From NCBI GenBank assembly GCA_029907475.1, contig JARYLU010000019.1, forward strand, positions 1-51,819: DNA of 51,819 nucleotides, written 5' to 3'. The DNA comes from Bacillota bacterium (lineage in GTDB: Bacteria; Bacillota; DSM-12270; Thermacetogeniales; Thermacetogeniaceae). Position 1 is the stretch's first letter. The number at the start of each line of letters is the position of its first letter. The notes under the pieces are model-generated. The model was not told where the DNA came from and ran no database searches. It saw only the letters and a program-made list of their open reading frames with translations. Shown here piece after piece: positions 41,038 to 49,945 of the stretch. Made by a program: the position numbers and the translations under genes.

Positions 41038-42363
41038 TTGGACCTGTTTGATTACGCCCAGGAGAAACTGGCGAACCTTGAGGCTCCCCTGGCATATAGA
41101 TTACGTCCCCGTACCCTCGAAGAATTCATCGGTCAAGAACATTTGGTTGCACCCGGACGCTTACTCCACCAGGCCCTGGCCGAGGATAACCTGCCTCCGG
41201 CAATTTTCTACGGGCCACCAGGAACGGGTAAAACCAGCCTGGCAGGAATTATCGCGCGGGTCACGCGCGCCCATTTTACCCAATTGGACGCCGGCAACAG
41301 CGGTGTTGGGGAGCTCAGAAAAGTGCTGCAAGAAGCGCGCGAAAGGTTGAAATTTTATCATCAAAAGACACTGCTCTTTCTTGACGAAATCCACCGTTTT
41401 AACAAAGCCCAACAGGATGTTCTCCTTCCGGCGGTTGAGCGAGAAGTAGTGGTTCTCATTGGTGCCACAACAGAAAATCCGTATTTTTCCATTAACGCGC
41501 CCCTTCTTTCGCGAACGAGAGTGCTCCCTTTTTACCCCCTTGATTCGGAGCACCTTAAAAAGATTTTAGTGCGTGCGCTTACGGATCAGGAGCTTGGCCT
41601 GGGAAAACTTCACATTCAAGTTGCTCCAGATGCGGTAGAGTACCTGGTGCATGTGGCGGAAGGGGACGCACGCATCCTTCTGAACGCTTTAGAACTTGCG
41701 GTGAAGTTCACAAAACCGGATGCCGATGGAATAAGATGGATTAGGTACGAAACGGCCGCCGGGGCCGTTCAAAAAAAGGTTATTCTTTATGACCGCGCCG
41801 GGGATCGGCATTACGATGTGGTTTCGGCCTTTATTAAATCTATGCGGGGTTCCGATCCCGACGCCGTTCTCCACTGGTTGGCAAGGATGCTGAAAGCAGG
41901 AGAAGATCCGCGTTTTATTGCGAGGCGCATTCTGATTTGTGCTGCTGAGGATGTAGGGCTTGCCGATCCCCAGGCACTGGTTGTCGCTGCGGCTGCAGCG
42001 CAGGGTCTTGAATATGTCGGGATACCGGAAGGGGAGTTGCTTCTTGCTGAGGCCGCTCTTTATGTTGCCTGCGCCCCGAAAAGCAACCGTGTCACCGTGG
42101 CGCTTTCAAAGGCTGTTCAGGACATTGAAGAGGGTGAAGCCGGAACTGTCCCCAAACACCTCCGGGACAGCAGTTATCAAGGTGCAAAAAAACTCGGGCA
42201 TGGAGAAGGATATCTTTACCCTCACCATTTCCCGCAGAGTTTTGTTCGCCAGCAATATTTGCCGGACCCCTTAAAAACAAGAAGGTATTATGAGCCCTCA
42301 GAACAGGGCCAGGAAAGGGACATTAAGATAAGGCTGGAATCATGGCGTGAGAGTTCGAAGTAG
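41038..42363 (+). CDS. rarA: Replication-associated recombination ATPase RarA (MgsA)
   Basis: The 441-residue AAA+ protein has [21 protein letters not shown] at the start (in part), Walker A GPPGTGKT (59-66), Walker [12 protein letters not shown], and the family C-terminal stretch with [29 protein letters not shown] (in part). RarA loads at stalled replication forks. The TTG start at 41038 follows AAGGTGG. It is followed by nifS after a short gap, without a terminator. Confidence 0.94.
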   Translation: MDLFDYAQEKLANLEAPLAYRLRPRTLEEFIGQEHLVAPGRLLHQALAEDNLPPAIFYGPPGTGKTSLAGIIARVTRAHFTQLDAGNSGVGELRKVLQEARERLKFYHQKTLLFLDEIHRFNKAQQDVLLPAVEREVVVLIGATTENPYFSINAPLLSRTRVLPFYPLDSEHLKKILVRALTDQELGLGKLHIQVAPDAVEYLVHVAEGDARILLNALELAVKFTKPDADGIRWIRYETAAGAVQKKVILYDRAGDRHYDVVSAFIKSMRGSDPDAVLHWLARMLKAGEDPRFIARRILICAAEDVGLADPQALVVAAAAAQGLEYVGIPEGELLLAEAALYVACAPKSNRVTVALSKAVQDIEEGEAGTVPKHLRDSSYQGAKKLGHGEGYLYPHHFPQSFVRQQYLPDPLKTRRYYEPSEQGQERDIKIRLESWRESSK

Positions 42364-42398
42364 GTCAAAATTGTATTTTAAAGGGGGAGATGAGATCA

Positions 42399-43565
42399 GT
42401 GCGGCAAGTTTATCTCGACCATGCAGCCACAACCCCGATTCATTCTGAGGTCGCTGCTGAAATAAGCCAGTTTCTGGAAACTTGTTTTGGAAATCCGTCC
42501 AGTGTTCATGCCTTCGGAAGGGAAGCAAAGAAACACCTGGAAAATGCTCGCCAGAAGGTCGCCCTATTGATCGGCGCCCTTTCAGAGGAAATAATTTTCA
42601 CGAGCGGGGGGACAGAGGCGGACAACCTCGCGATTTTAGGAACCGCTTTTGCCTACCAGGGCAGGGGGAATCACGTCATTACTTCTGCCGTTGAGCACCA
42701 TGCAGTTCTTGATACATGCAAGTTCCTTGGCCAAAACGGTTATGAAGTCACTTTCCTTCCGGTTGACCAAAATGGGGTTGTAAATCCCGAGGATGTTGCA
42801 AGGGCGATTCGGAGGGAAACAATTTTAATTTCTATCATGCACGCCAATAACGAGATTGGAACAATCGAGCCGATTGAGGAAATTGGAAGGATTGCCCGGG
42901 AAAGGGAAGTCGCCTTTCATACAGATGCCGTGCAGACGGTAGGCCACCTTCCGATTAATGTTGAGGACTTGAAAGTTGATCTGTTATCAATGGCAGCCCA
43001 TAAAATGTATGGGCCGAAAGGAGCAGGGGCCCTCTACGTCAGAAGGGGAACACGCCTTGCTCCAATCCACCACGGAGGGGGCCAGGAGAGGAAGCGACGA
43101 CCGGGAACGGAAAATCTCCCGGGTATTGTCGGTTTTGGAAAAGCGGCAGAAGTTGCCGCACGCGATCTTTCCTCACAAAGTGCCCGGATCCAGCAACTCC
43201 GGGATAAATTGATTCAAGGGATTCAAAAACGGGTTCCTGATGTCAGGTTGAACGGCCACCCAACCCGGCGTTTACCCAATAATGTTAATTTTAGTTTTGC
43301 TGGAGTTGAGGGGGAGTCTCTCCTCTTGAGTTTAGACCTGAAGGGGATTGCCGCATCTACAGGTTCTGCTTGCAGTTCGGGGGCATTTCAGGCATCACAC
43401 GTGTTGGCGGCAATCGGGCTTCCTCCCGAGCTGGCCCGCGGTTCACTGCGGATGACAACCGGCCTTGCAAACTCGGACGAAGATATTGATTATGTGCTTG
43501 AGGTGCTTCCGCAGATTGTGGCGAAACTCAGGACACTATCTCCGCTCGCCCGGAAACAGGGTTAG
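42399..43565 (+). CDS. nifS: Cysteine desulfurase (NifS/IscS type)
   Basis: The PLP enzyme (388 residues) begins MRQVYLDHAATTP. It has the SMAAHKMYGPKGAG lysine near 201 and an active Cys near 324 in STGSACSSGAF. The short loop there is of the NifS/IscS kind. It supplies sulfur from cysteine. The next gene, mnmA, is a direct user. No iscU/nifU scaffold lies between them, so this copy may serve tRNA thiolation. GTG at 42399 is chosen because GGGGGAG ends at 42389. ATG at 42390 is too close to it. Confidence 0.94.
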   Translation: MRQVYLDHAATTPIHSEVAAEISQFLETCFGNPSSVHAFGREAKKHLENARQKVALLIGALSEEIIFTSGGTEADNLAILGTAFAYQGRGNHVITSAVEHHAVLDTCKFLGQNGYEVTFLPVDQNGVVNPEDVARAIRRETILISIMHANNEIGTIEPIEEIGRIAREREVAFHTDAVQTVGHLPINVEDLKVDLLSMAAHKMYGPKGAGALYVRRGTRLAPIHHGGGQERKRRPGTENLPGIVGFGKAAEVAARDLSSQSARIQQLRDKLIQGIQKRVPDVRLNGHPTRRLPNNVNFSFAGVEGESLLLSLDLKGIAASTGSACSSGAFQASHVLAAIGLPPELARGSLRMTTGLANSDEDIDYVLEVLPQIVAKLRTLSPLARKQG

Positions 43566-43615
43566 GCCTGGAGCAGCCGGTAAAAGTTTAGAAAAAGTAC
43601 GGGGGTATGGCACCG

Positions 43616-44695
43616 GTGCAGAAAACAGTTTTTGTGGCGATGAGTGGGGGAGTAGACAGTTCGGTTGCTGCTTATCTGCTTAAAAAAAAGGGGTATCGCG
43701 TGATCGGGATTACGCTGCAGGTCCGGCCTACCGGGGAGGATCCTGATTACGGGGGATGTTGCGCCCTGACTGCCGTGGAAGATGCCCGGAGAGTCGCGGA
43801 AATATTAGAAATCCCCCACTATGTTTGGAATTTCCAGGATATTTTCGAAGAAAAAGTCATTGAATATTTTTGCGAGGAATATCTTACCGGTCGCACACCA
43901 AACCCGTGCCTTGCCTGTAACCGGGAAATCAAATTTAAGGCCTTATTAAACCGTGTACGCGCCCTGGGGGCAGATTTTCTCGCCACCGGTCACTACGCCC
44001 GGATCGAGTATAGTGTAGAAAACGGGCGCTGGATTTTACGCCGCGGGCTGGATCCCAAAAAGGACCAGAGTTACGTCCTTTATATGCTGGAACAGGATCA
44101 AATGCCCTACCTTTTGTTTCCCCTGGGGGTACGGACGAAGGATGAGGTCCGCCGGATTGCCTCTTCCGCCGGCCTTCCGATTGCCGCAAAAAAAGAAAGC
44201 CAGGAAATTTGTTTTATCCCGGATTACGACTACCGCCGTTTTTTAAAGGAGCGGGTGCGGGGAATAAAACCAGGCCCTGTTTATGATCTGGAAGGGAATC
44301 TTGTGGGGCGCCACGAGGGGCTTGCTTTTTATACCATCGGGCAGCGGCGCGGGCTGGGACTTGCCCTGGGTTATCCCGCCTATGTTATTGAACTCGATTT
44401 TTCCCGCAACGCCCTTATTATTGGAAAAAAAGAAGATTTAAATGCGAGTGGTTTGGTTGCTGAAAGTGTGAACTATATTGCTTTCGCGAGTCTCCGCGCG
44501 TCCCGTGAGGCGGAGGTAAAAATTCGGTACAGAGCACCCCTTGTCTCTGCAGTGATTTCCCCCGGGAAGAACGGCACTGTTGAAGTAAGATTTGCTAAAC
44601 CTCAAAAGGCGGTTACCCCCGGACAGGCCGTTGTTTTTTATGGGGGGGATCTGGTGCTCGGCGGAGGGATCATCGCCCGGAAAATCAATAAATAG
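43616..44695 (+). CDS. mnmA: tRNA 2-thiouridylase MnmA
   Basis: The protein (359 residues) has the PP-loop MSGGVDSSVAA near the start, the catalytic Cys regions NPCLACNREIKF and ESQEICFIPD, and a C-terminal beta-barrel. It thiolates U34 of tRNAs for Glu, Gln and Lys, using sulfur passed from a cysteine desulfurase. GTG at 43616 fits GGGGG at 43601-43605, while ATG at 43607 would lie right against it. Both give the same protein except three residues. It is cotranscribed with nifS, with 50 bases between. Confidence 0.95.
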   Translation: MQKTVFVAMSGGVDSSVAAYLLKKKGYRVIGITLQVRPTGEDPDYGGCCALTAVEDARRVAEILEIPHYVWNFQDIFEEKVIEYFCEEYLTGRTPNPCLACNREIKFKALLNRVRALGADFLATGHYARIEYSVENGRWILRRGLDPKKDQSYVLYMLEQDQMPYLLFPLGVRTKDEVRRIASSAGLPIAAKKESQEICFIPDYDYRRFLKERVRGIKPGPVYDLEGNLVGRHEGLAFYTIGQRRGLGLALGYPAYVIELDFSRNALIIGKKEDLNASGLVAESVNYIAFASLRASREAEVKIRYRAPLVSAVISPGKNGTVEVRFAKPQKAVTPGQAVVFYGGDLVLGGGIIARKINK

Positions 44696-44704
44696 CATCC
44701 CAAG

Positions 44705-44739
44705 AAAAGTGCGTCTCTGCCGGAAGAGGCGCATTTTTT
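44705..44739 (+). terminator. Terminator after nifS-mnmA
   Basis: An 11-bp stem with two G-T pairs (44707-44717 with 44726-44736) is followed by a T run. Confidence 0.75.
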
Positions 44740-44802
44740 CTTGCGTTCGGGTAATAATAAAAAAGCGAAGCGTTGCCGGGTTTTTAAAAAGGAGTGGATA
44801 AG

Positions 44803-45318
44803 TTGCGCAAGGGCCGGGAGATTATTGGACTGCCGGTACTCAACCTTGCTACAGGGAAGGAAATCGGATTCGTACAGGATCTTGTCTGGTGTCCGGAAGC
44901 ATGTAAGCTGACCTATATCATCCTTGAAGAAGTTGGAATTTTATGCCGGCCGCGTTTCATCCGGTATCAAGACGTAGTGAACGTGGGTAAGGATGCAATT
45001 ACGGTATCTGGGGAAATGTTACCGGAAGGAGAAATAAATCTGGAGACCAGCCCGAGAGCGACACGAGTCACAGGCGTACCGGTGATTACAACAGAAGGGG
45101 AAAACCTGGGTACCATAGAAGACGTGGTATTTACACTGCCTGGTGGAGAGCTGTTGGGCTACGAGATTTCTGCCGGTCTGGTGGAAGATTTAATTTCCGG
45201 AAGAAGCATCTTGCCCCGGGACGATGTTGTTGCCTGGGGAAAAGACACAATCATTGTTAAAGGTGCTGTTCTAGAGCCAAGGAGTGAAAAGAATGCAGTG
45301 TCCTATCTGCCGGAGTAA
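44803..45318 (+). CDS. Protein with two PRC-barrel domains
   Basis: The 171-residue protein holds two PRC-barrel-like repeats. The first is GLPVLNLATGKEIGFVQDLVW (in part) and the second is GVPVITTEGENLGTIEDVVF, about 75 residues apart. PRC barrels are small beta domains for RNA or protein contacts; RimM is one example. The role here is unknown. TTG at 44803 is chosen because AAGGAG ends at 44794, while the GTG at 44794 would overlap it. Its end overlaps the next small gene by 26 bases. Confidence 0.8.
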   Translation: MRKGREIIGLPVLNLATGKEIGFVQDLVWCPEACKLTYIILEEVGILCRPRFIRYQDVVNVGKDAITVSGEMLPEGEINLETSPRATRVTGVPVITTEGENLGTIEDVVFTLPGGELLGYEISAGLVEDLISGRSILPRDDVVAWGKDTIIVKGAVLEPRSEKNAVSYLPE

Positions 45319-45463
45319 ACAAACTGGAAAGGTGGGAGTGGATCAGTATTACTGCTGGTCTTGTTTTGTGGAATTTAGTACCCAGGGCCAGGGTGAGGTT
45401 TTTGAAATAAGTGAAGATGGAAGTCTTTTAGCCTTAAGTATCCCGGGTGAAGAACATCTCTAA
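45293..45463 (+). CDS. Small zinc-ribbon-like protein (56 residues)
   Basis: The 56-residue protein has CPIC near the start and CWSC about 20 residues on, a treble-clef or zinc-ribbon pattern, followed by an acidic beta-like tail (VFEISEDGSLLALSI). AAGGAG lies 8 bases ahead of the ATG. It starts inside the end of the PRC-barrel gene, in a different frame, so the two are likely coupled. The function is unknown, and metal binding is inferred from the cysteines. Confidence 0.7.
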   Translation: MQCPICRSKQTGKVGVDQYYCWSCFVEFSTQGQGEVFEISEDGSLLALSIPGEEHL

Positions 45464-45502
45464 GCAAATTTTGCATTAAGGTTGCTTTAAGGGGGTGAGG
45501 AA

Positions 45503-45691
45503 GTGGCCAGGCGAAGTTATTTTAATGGTTTACTTGCAGGTGGTCTGATGGGGGCAATTTTGAGTTTGATGTTTACCTCCCGCAGAAAACCGAACCGAAA
45601 GTTAATGGTTAAATCAGATGAAGTTGGAAACAGGGCGAGAAAAGTCTTCCGGGGTATTTCCCGGGGGATGATGGATATGCTGCGCCGCTAA
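45503..45691 (+). CDS. Small single-helix membrane protein (YtxH-like size and layout)
   Basis: The 62-residue protein has a short N-terminal hydrophobic helix (about 8-25, NGLLAGGLMGAILSLMF) and then a strongly basic tail. The layout fits small YtxH-type proteins, but conserved sequence is too little to be sure. GTG at 45503 follows GGGGGTGAGG. It lies between the zinc-ribbon gene and the AI-2E-type permease and is probably in one operon with them. Confidence 0.6.
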   Translation: MARRSYFNGLLAGGLMGAILSLMFTSRRKPNRKLMVKSDEVGNRARKVFRGISRGMMDMLRR

Positions 45692-45722
45692 ACTACTTTT
45701 TTTCGAAATTAGGGAGGCTACT

Positions 45723-46745
45723 TTGTTGCAGCGGCGAGTTATTCGAATCGCGCTCCTGGTTGTTACAGGGCTGGTAGGAGGAGTCTTTTTTTATCATCTC
45801 CGGTCTCTTTTTGTTCCTTTCGGGATTGCTTTATTCCTTGCGTACCTGATTTATCCTCTCGTGCGTAGCCTTGAAATGAGAGGAGTCAACCGGGTAAAAT
45901 CAATTTTTACGGTATATACCGCGGGATTGCTTCTCGCGGGCCTTTTTTTGGCTCTTTTTGTCCCGGCGCTCTCAAGGGAAGCCAGGGCTTTTGGGAAGAT
46001 TATACCGGTTTATGCCGATACATTTCTTGAGTTCCAGGATTATCTCGACCATTTGTCCGAACGTGTCTCTTTACCCGGAGAAGCCCGCCAGATCTTAAGA
46101 GAAACTTCGGGTCGCATCCGGAATGGAATTCTCCGGGCAATGCGGGATTTTATGGAAAGGCTGTTTGGGCTTGTTTCGTTGCTTCCCAGTTTTATTTTAG
46201 CCCCCTTTCTTACATACTACTTTCTGAAAGATTTTGAACATTTAAAAAAACGTGCCCTGGCAATGCTGCCGCCTGGGTGCCGGAATGACATTGTTTATCT
46301 TTTAAGAGAAGCCGACCTGATCTTCAGTAGATTTTTACGCGGCCACCTGCTCATCTCTTTGATGGTCGGCTTCTTAACCGGGGTAGGCGCAGCCTTAATC
46401 GGACTGCCTTTTTCGATTTTAATCGGGATCTTTACTGCAATAGCCGATTTGATTCCTTTGTTCGGGCCGCTTCTGGCTGCGGTTCCGGTGATAGGTCTGG
46501 CTCTCGCAGAAAGCCGGTTAAAAGGCTTTTTAATGTTAATAATTTTTTTGCTTGTTCAACAGTTAGAGGGAAGCGTTCTTGTTCCCCGTTTATTAGGAGA
46601 CCGGGTAGGACTGCACCCCCTGGCAATTGTTTTCATCTTGTTGGCAGGAGGTTATCTATTTGGCCCTGTGGGTCTGATCCTTGCCGTACCCGTGGCAGGT
46701 CTGTTGCGGGTAGCCTTGAAGTTTTTGTGGGCTAAGGCTGTATAA
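45723..46745 (+). CDS. AI-2E family (TqsA/YdiK-like) transporter
   Basis: The 340-residue protein has about seven to eight membrane helices and the family pattern: N-terminal FVPFGIALFLAYLIYPLV, central LAPFLTYYFLKDFEHLK, then GIFTAIADLIPLFGPLLAAVP and QQLEGSVLVPRLLGDRVGLHP. Members carry small solutes or ions. Autoinducer export is shown for only a few, so the substrate is open. Two adjacent TTG codons (45723, 45726) follow AGGGAGG. The 3' end lies close to alaS, which has its own promoter. Confidence 0.88.
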   Translation: MLQRRVIRIALLVVTGLVGGVFFYHLRSLFVPFGIALFLAYLIYPLVRSLEMRGVNRVKSIFTVYTAGLLLAGLFLALFVPALSREARAFGKIIPVYADTFLEFQDYLDHLSERVSLPGEARQILRETSGRIRNGILRAMRDFMERLFGLVSLLPSFILAPFLTYYFLKDFEHLKKRALAMLPPGCRNDIVYLLREADLIFSRFLRGHLLISLMVGFLTGVGAALIGLPFSILIGIFTAIADLIPLFGPLLAAVPVIGLALAESRLKGFLMLIIFLLVQQLEGSVLVPRLLGDRVGLHPLAIVFILLAGGYLFGPVGLILAVPVAGLLRVALKFLWAKAV

Positions 46746-46759
46746 TTCTGGCAGAGAAG

Positions 46760-46787
46760 GCCGCGGAAAACGCGGCTCCTGTCTTTT
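46760..46787 (+). terminator. Possible terminator after the AI-2E-type gene
   Basis: A 6-bp GC-rich stem GCCGCG/CGCGGC (46760-46765 with 46771-46776) has a weak T-rich tail (TCCTGTCTTTT). It is weaker than the other terminators here. Confidence 0.4.
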
Positions 46788-46822
46788 GGGGGCCATGCAA
46801 CTCTTGCGCGAAGCTGGTTTCA

Positions 46823-46851
46823 TTGACAAAAACTGAAATCTTATGTATAAT
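46823..46851 (+). promoter_or_regulatory. Consensus promoter for alaS
   Basis: TTGACA (46823-46828), exactly 17 bp, then TATAAT (46846-46851): both boxes match the consensus perfectly. The leader to the alaS start is about 30 bases, too short for a T-box. Confidence 0.85.
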
Positions 46852-46888
46852 GTGCGTAAAATTTGATGCGTGCTTGGGAGGGTTAATT

Positions 46889-49531
46889 TTGTCCGGCGGT
46901 TCCGAGCTTAGAAATAATTTTCTCAATTTTTTTGGCCAGCACGATCATTTAATTCTCCCAAGTGCCTCGCTGATTCCCAAAGACGATCCCACCCTCTTAT
47001 TCACGGTTGCAGGTATGGTTCCTTTTAAACCATACTTCCTGGGCAAAACTACTCCACCACATAGGCGTCTTGCGACGGTTCAGAAATGCCTGCGGACTCC
47101 CGATTTAGAATCTGTAGGAAAAACAGCGCGTCACCATACATTTTTTGAAATGCTGGGCAATTTTTCGATCGGCGATTATTTTAAAGAAGAAGCAATTGCC
47201 TGGGCATGGGAGTATTTAACAAAATTCTTGGGACTGCCCTGGAAAGATCTATGGATTACCGTTTACCAGGAGGATGACGAGGCAAGACAAATCTGGGCGC
47301 GGGGGATGGGTATCCCGGAGGAGCGCATCGTTTCCCTGGGCGAAGAGGACAATTTTTGGGCTGCAGGCCCTGTAGGACCATGTGGGCCCTGCTCGGAAAT
47401 CCTTGTGGACCTGGGCCCCGGCCGTGGTTGCGGCTCGCCTGATTGCGGGGTAGATTGCGACTGTGACAGGTTCCTTGAAGTGTGGAACCTCGTTTTTATG
47501 GAATTTAACCGGGATGAAACGGGGAAATTGACAAAATTACCCCGGCGGAATATAGATACGGGAATGGGCCTTGAACGGATCGCTTCTGTAATGCAGGGTG
47601 TCCCTTCTAATTTTGAGACCGATCTCCTCTTTCCCTTAATCAAAGAGGCCATGGCGATAACCGGGCTGAGCTACGGCGAGGATCAGAAAGTTGATGTTTC
47701 CCTCAAGGTAATCGCAGACCACAGCAGGGCAGTGGCTTTCCTGATTGCTGACGGGGTTCTTCCTTCCAACGAAGGAAGGGGATACGTCTTGCGACGGATT
47801 TTGCGGAGGGCAGTCCGCTACGGGAGACTGCTCGGGATTAAAGAGCCTTTTTTGAACAAGCTCATCAGCACCGTAATTGCTTTATATGGAGACCCTTACC
47901 GGGAGTTACGAGAACGGGAGGAACATATCCAGAGAGTCGCGGCCGTGGAAGAAGCCCGTTTTAATGAAACACTTGAACAGGGTCTTCACGTATTACGCGA
48001 GTACCTCGAGCAACTTGATCGCAAAGGAGAGAAGCAGCTCCCGGGGAGGGTAGCCTTCCGGCTTCATGATACCTTTGGTTTTCCTCTTGAACTGACGCAG
48101 GAAATCCTTGCTGAGCAGGGCCTCACCGTGGATTTGGCCGGTTTTCATGAGGCCATGGAAGAACAGCGGGAGCGCGCCCGCACCGCCAGGCTGGAAGTGG
48201 CTCCAACAGCCAGCCCGGTTAGCTGGGCTTTTTCTCGGGAAGAAAAAACGGATTTCCAGGGTTACGTCAGTTTTGCGACAAGATCTCAGATCCGGGCTCT
48301 CGTCTGTGGTGAAACGGAACGGCAAGCGGCGGAAGAGGGTGCCCGGGTGCAGGTTCTTCTCGATCTCACCCCTTTTTATCCCGAAGGCGGGGGTCAGGTC
48401 GGGGATCGGGGATTTTTAAAAGGACCAAATGGAGAGATCGTAATCGAAGATACGACGAAAATCGGGGCCGGTTTAATCATTCATCAGGGTTATGTAAGCC
48501 GGGGTACCATCCACAAGGGCGATGTGGTTCTTGCCCAGATCAATGAGAAGCACCGCTTCGCTACGGCACGGAACCACACGGCAACTCACCTTTTACATCA
48601 AGCCTTAAGATCTGTTTTGGGTGAACATGTTCAGCAAACCGGTTCTCTTGTTGAACCGGCCCGGTTGCGTTTTGACTTTTCGCACTTCGCTTCCCTTTCT
48701 CAGGAAGAATTGCGTGCGGTTGAGGATCTTGTTAATCAAAAAATCATTGAAAATTTGACGGTCAGGACTTACGAAACCAGCAGGGAGGCAGCTCTGGCGC
48801 AAGGCGCCCTAGCGCTTTTTGGAGAAAAATACGGAGATCTTGTGAGAGTCGTTGAGATTGGAGATTTCAGCAAAGAGCTGTGTGGAGGGACCCACATTCG
48901 CCGGACCAGCGAAATCGGTTTTTGCAAGATTTTAACGGAAAGCGGGATCGGAACCGGCATCCGGAGGATCGAAGCCTTGACAGGGGAGGAGTTGCTGAAG
49001 TACTGGCAGGCACAGGACTTGCTTGTTGAAAAAGTTGCCGGTTTCTTAAAAGTGACACCGGAGGGGGTGCCCGGCCGGATCGAACAGCTTCTGAACCAGT
49101 TCCGGGAAAAGGAAAAAGAGCTGGAGCAATTGCGGGGCAAGATCATGCGGATTGAAGTCGATTCCCTCCTGAAGCGTGTTGTTGATGTTAATGGGGTCAA
49201 GATCCTCGCGGTCAAGGTGCAGGCACCCGATATGGAAAGTCTCCGGTCACTGGGAGATTTATTAAAGCACCGCATTGGATCAGGTGTCATCATCCTGGGG
49301 AGCCCGTTAAATGGGAAAGTCGGTTTTGTCAGTTTTGTAACAAATGATCTTGTCCAGCAGGAAGGACTCCATGCAGGCGACATTATTCGAGAGGTTGCCC
49401 GGATTGTAGATGGGGGAGGCGGAGGGAAGCCCGAGATGGCACAAGCAGGCGGGAAAAACCTTACCCGCCTTGACGAAGCCCTGCGCCAGGGAGAAGAGAT
49501 CGTGCGCCATCAATTAGCCGGGAAGCGTTAA
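46889..49531 (+). CDS. alaS: Alanyl-tRNA synthetase
   Basis: The 880-residue class II enzyme has LPSASLIPKDDPTLLFTVAGM and FKPYFLG at the start, ARHHTFFEMLGNFSIGDYF in the core, the editing-site HTATHLLHQAL and the CGGTHI zinc motif. It ends with a coiled region and the C-Ala GGGGGKPEMAQAGG segment. TTG at 46889 is chosen because GGGAGGG lies 6 bases ahead and because the frame's earlier TTG at 46823 is part of the -35. No T-box leader is present. ireB follows downstream. Confidence 0.96.
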   Translation: MSGGSELRNNFLNFFGQHDHLILPSASLIPKDDPTLLFTVAGMVPFKPYFLGKTTPPHRRLATVQKCLRTPDLESVGKTARHHTFFEMLGNFSIGDYFKEEAIAWAWEYLTKFLGLPWKDLWITVYQEDDEARQIWARGMGIPEERIVSLGEEDNFWAAGPVGPCGPCSEILVDLGPGRGCGSPDCGVDCDCDRFLEVWNLVFMEFNRDETGKLTKLPRRNIDTGMGLERIASVMQGVPSNFETDLLFPLIKEAMAITGLSYGEDQKVDVSLKVIADHSRAVAFLIADGVLPSNEGRGYVLRRILRRAVRYGRLLGIKEPFLNKLISTVIALYGDPYRELREREEHIQRVAAVEEARFNETLEQGLHVLREYLEQLDRKGEKQLPGRVAFRLHDTFGFPLELTQEILAEQGLTVDLAGFHEAMEEQRERARTARLEVAPTASPVSWAFSREEKTDFQGYVSFATRSQIRALVCGETERQAAEEGARVQVLLDLTPFYPEGGGQVGDRGFLKGPNGEIVIEDTTKIGAGLIIHQGYVSRGTIHKGDVVLAQINEKHRFATARNHTATHLLHQALRSVLGEHVQQTGSLVEPARLRFDFSHFASLSQEELRAVEDLVNQKIIENLTVRTYETSREAALAQGALALFGEKYGDLVRVVEIGDFSKELCGGTHIRRTSEIGFCKILTESGIGTGIRRIEALTGEELLKYWQAQDLLVEKVAGFLKVTPEGVPGRIEQLLNQFREKEKELEQLRGKIMRIEVDSLLKRVVDVNGVKILAVKVQAPDMESLRSLGDLLKHRIGSGVIILGSPLNGKVGFVSFVTNDLVQQEGLHAGDIIREVARIVDGGGGGKPEMAQAGGKNLTRLDEALRQGEEIVRHQLAGKR

Positions 49532-49644
49532 GAAAAAATGGATTTTATAACCGTTTTGAAGAGGAAAGTTCCTGTCGTGCAGCGAATACTATAAGAATAA
49601 ATGTTAAGCCTCCGGGAGTTTAAGCCCGCTGTGGAGGTGGCGTT

Positions 49645-49908
49645 ATGTCGGAAGAATCGTTAGATAAGACAATGACTTTTCGGGTAAAAAGCGAAGAAAG
49701 GGCCCCGGCTCAGGAAATATTGGGGACCGTTTACGAGGCTTTGAAAGAAAAGGGATACAACCCAATCAGTCAGTTAGTCGGTTACCTTTTATCGGGAGAC
49801 CCGGCGTATATTACGAGTCATAAGAACGCCCGAAACCTGATCAGAAGATTTGAACGAGATGAACTCCTCGAGGAATTAATTAAAAGCTACCTTAAGAAAG
49901 GGAAATAA
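49645..49908 (+). CDS. IreB family regulatory phosphoprotein (UPF0297)
   Basis: The 87-residue protein has [17 protein letters not shown], then [20 protein letters not shown] and the closing helix with [13 protein letters not shown], the whole of the small IreB/UPF0297 family. In Enterococcus IreB is phosphorylated by the PASTA kinase IreK at N-terminal Thr residues and affects cephalosporin resistance. T9 and T11 here are candidates. It usually lies between alaS and ruvX, as it does here. GGAGGTGG precedes the ATG. Confidence 0.92.
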   Translation: MSEESLDKTMTFRVKSEERAPAQEILGTVYEALKEKGYNPISQLVGYLLSGDPAYITSHKNARNLIRRFERDELLEELIKSYLKKGK

Positions 49909-49945
49909 ATGGGACAGGACCATACCAAGGGAATAGGGGCACAGA

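Noticed and set aside
46823-46888. Longer alaS start at TTG 46823
   Set aside because: That TTG is the -35 box of a perfect promoter. The family N-terminus and ribosome site point to 46889.
46746-46888. T-box leader before alaS (also looked for before gltX)
   Set aside because: The leaders after the promoters are only about 30 bases, and no T-box sequence was found.
48769-49383. Leftward reading of 204 residues within alaS
   Set aside because: It has a Ser/Arg/Pro-rich composition typical of antisense readings, lies inside a fully conserved alaS, and has no ribosome site or family pattern.
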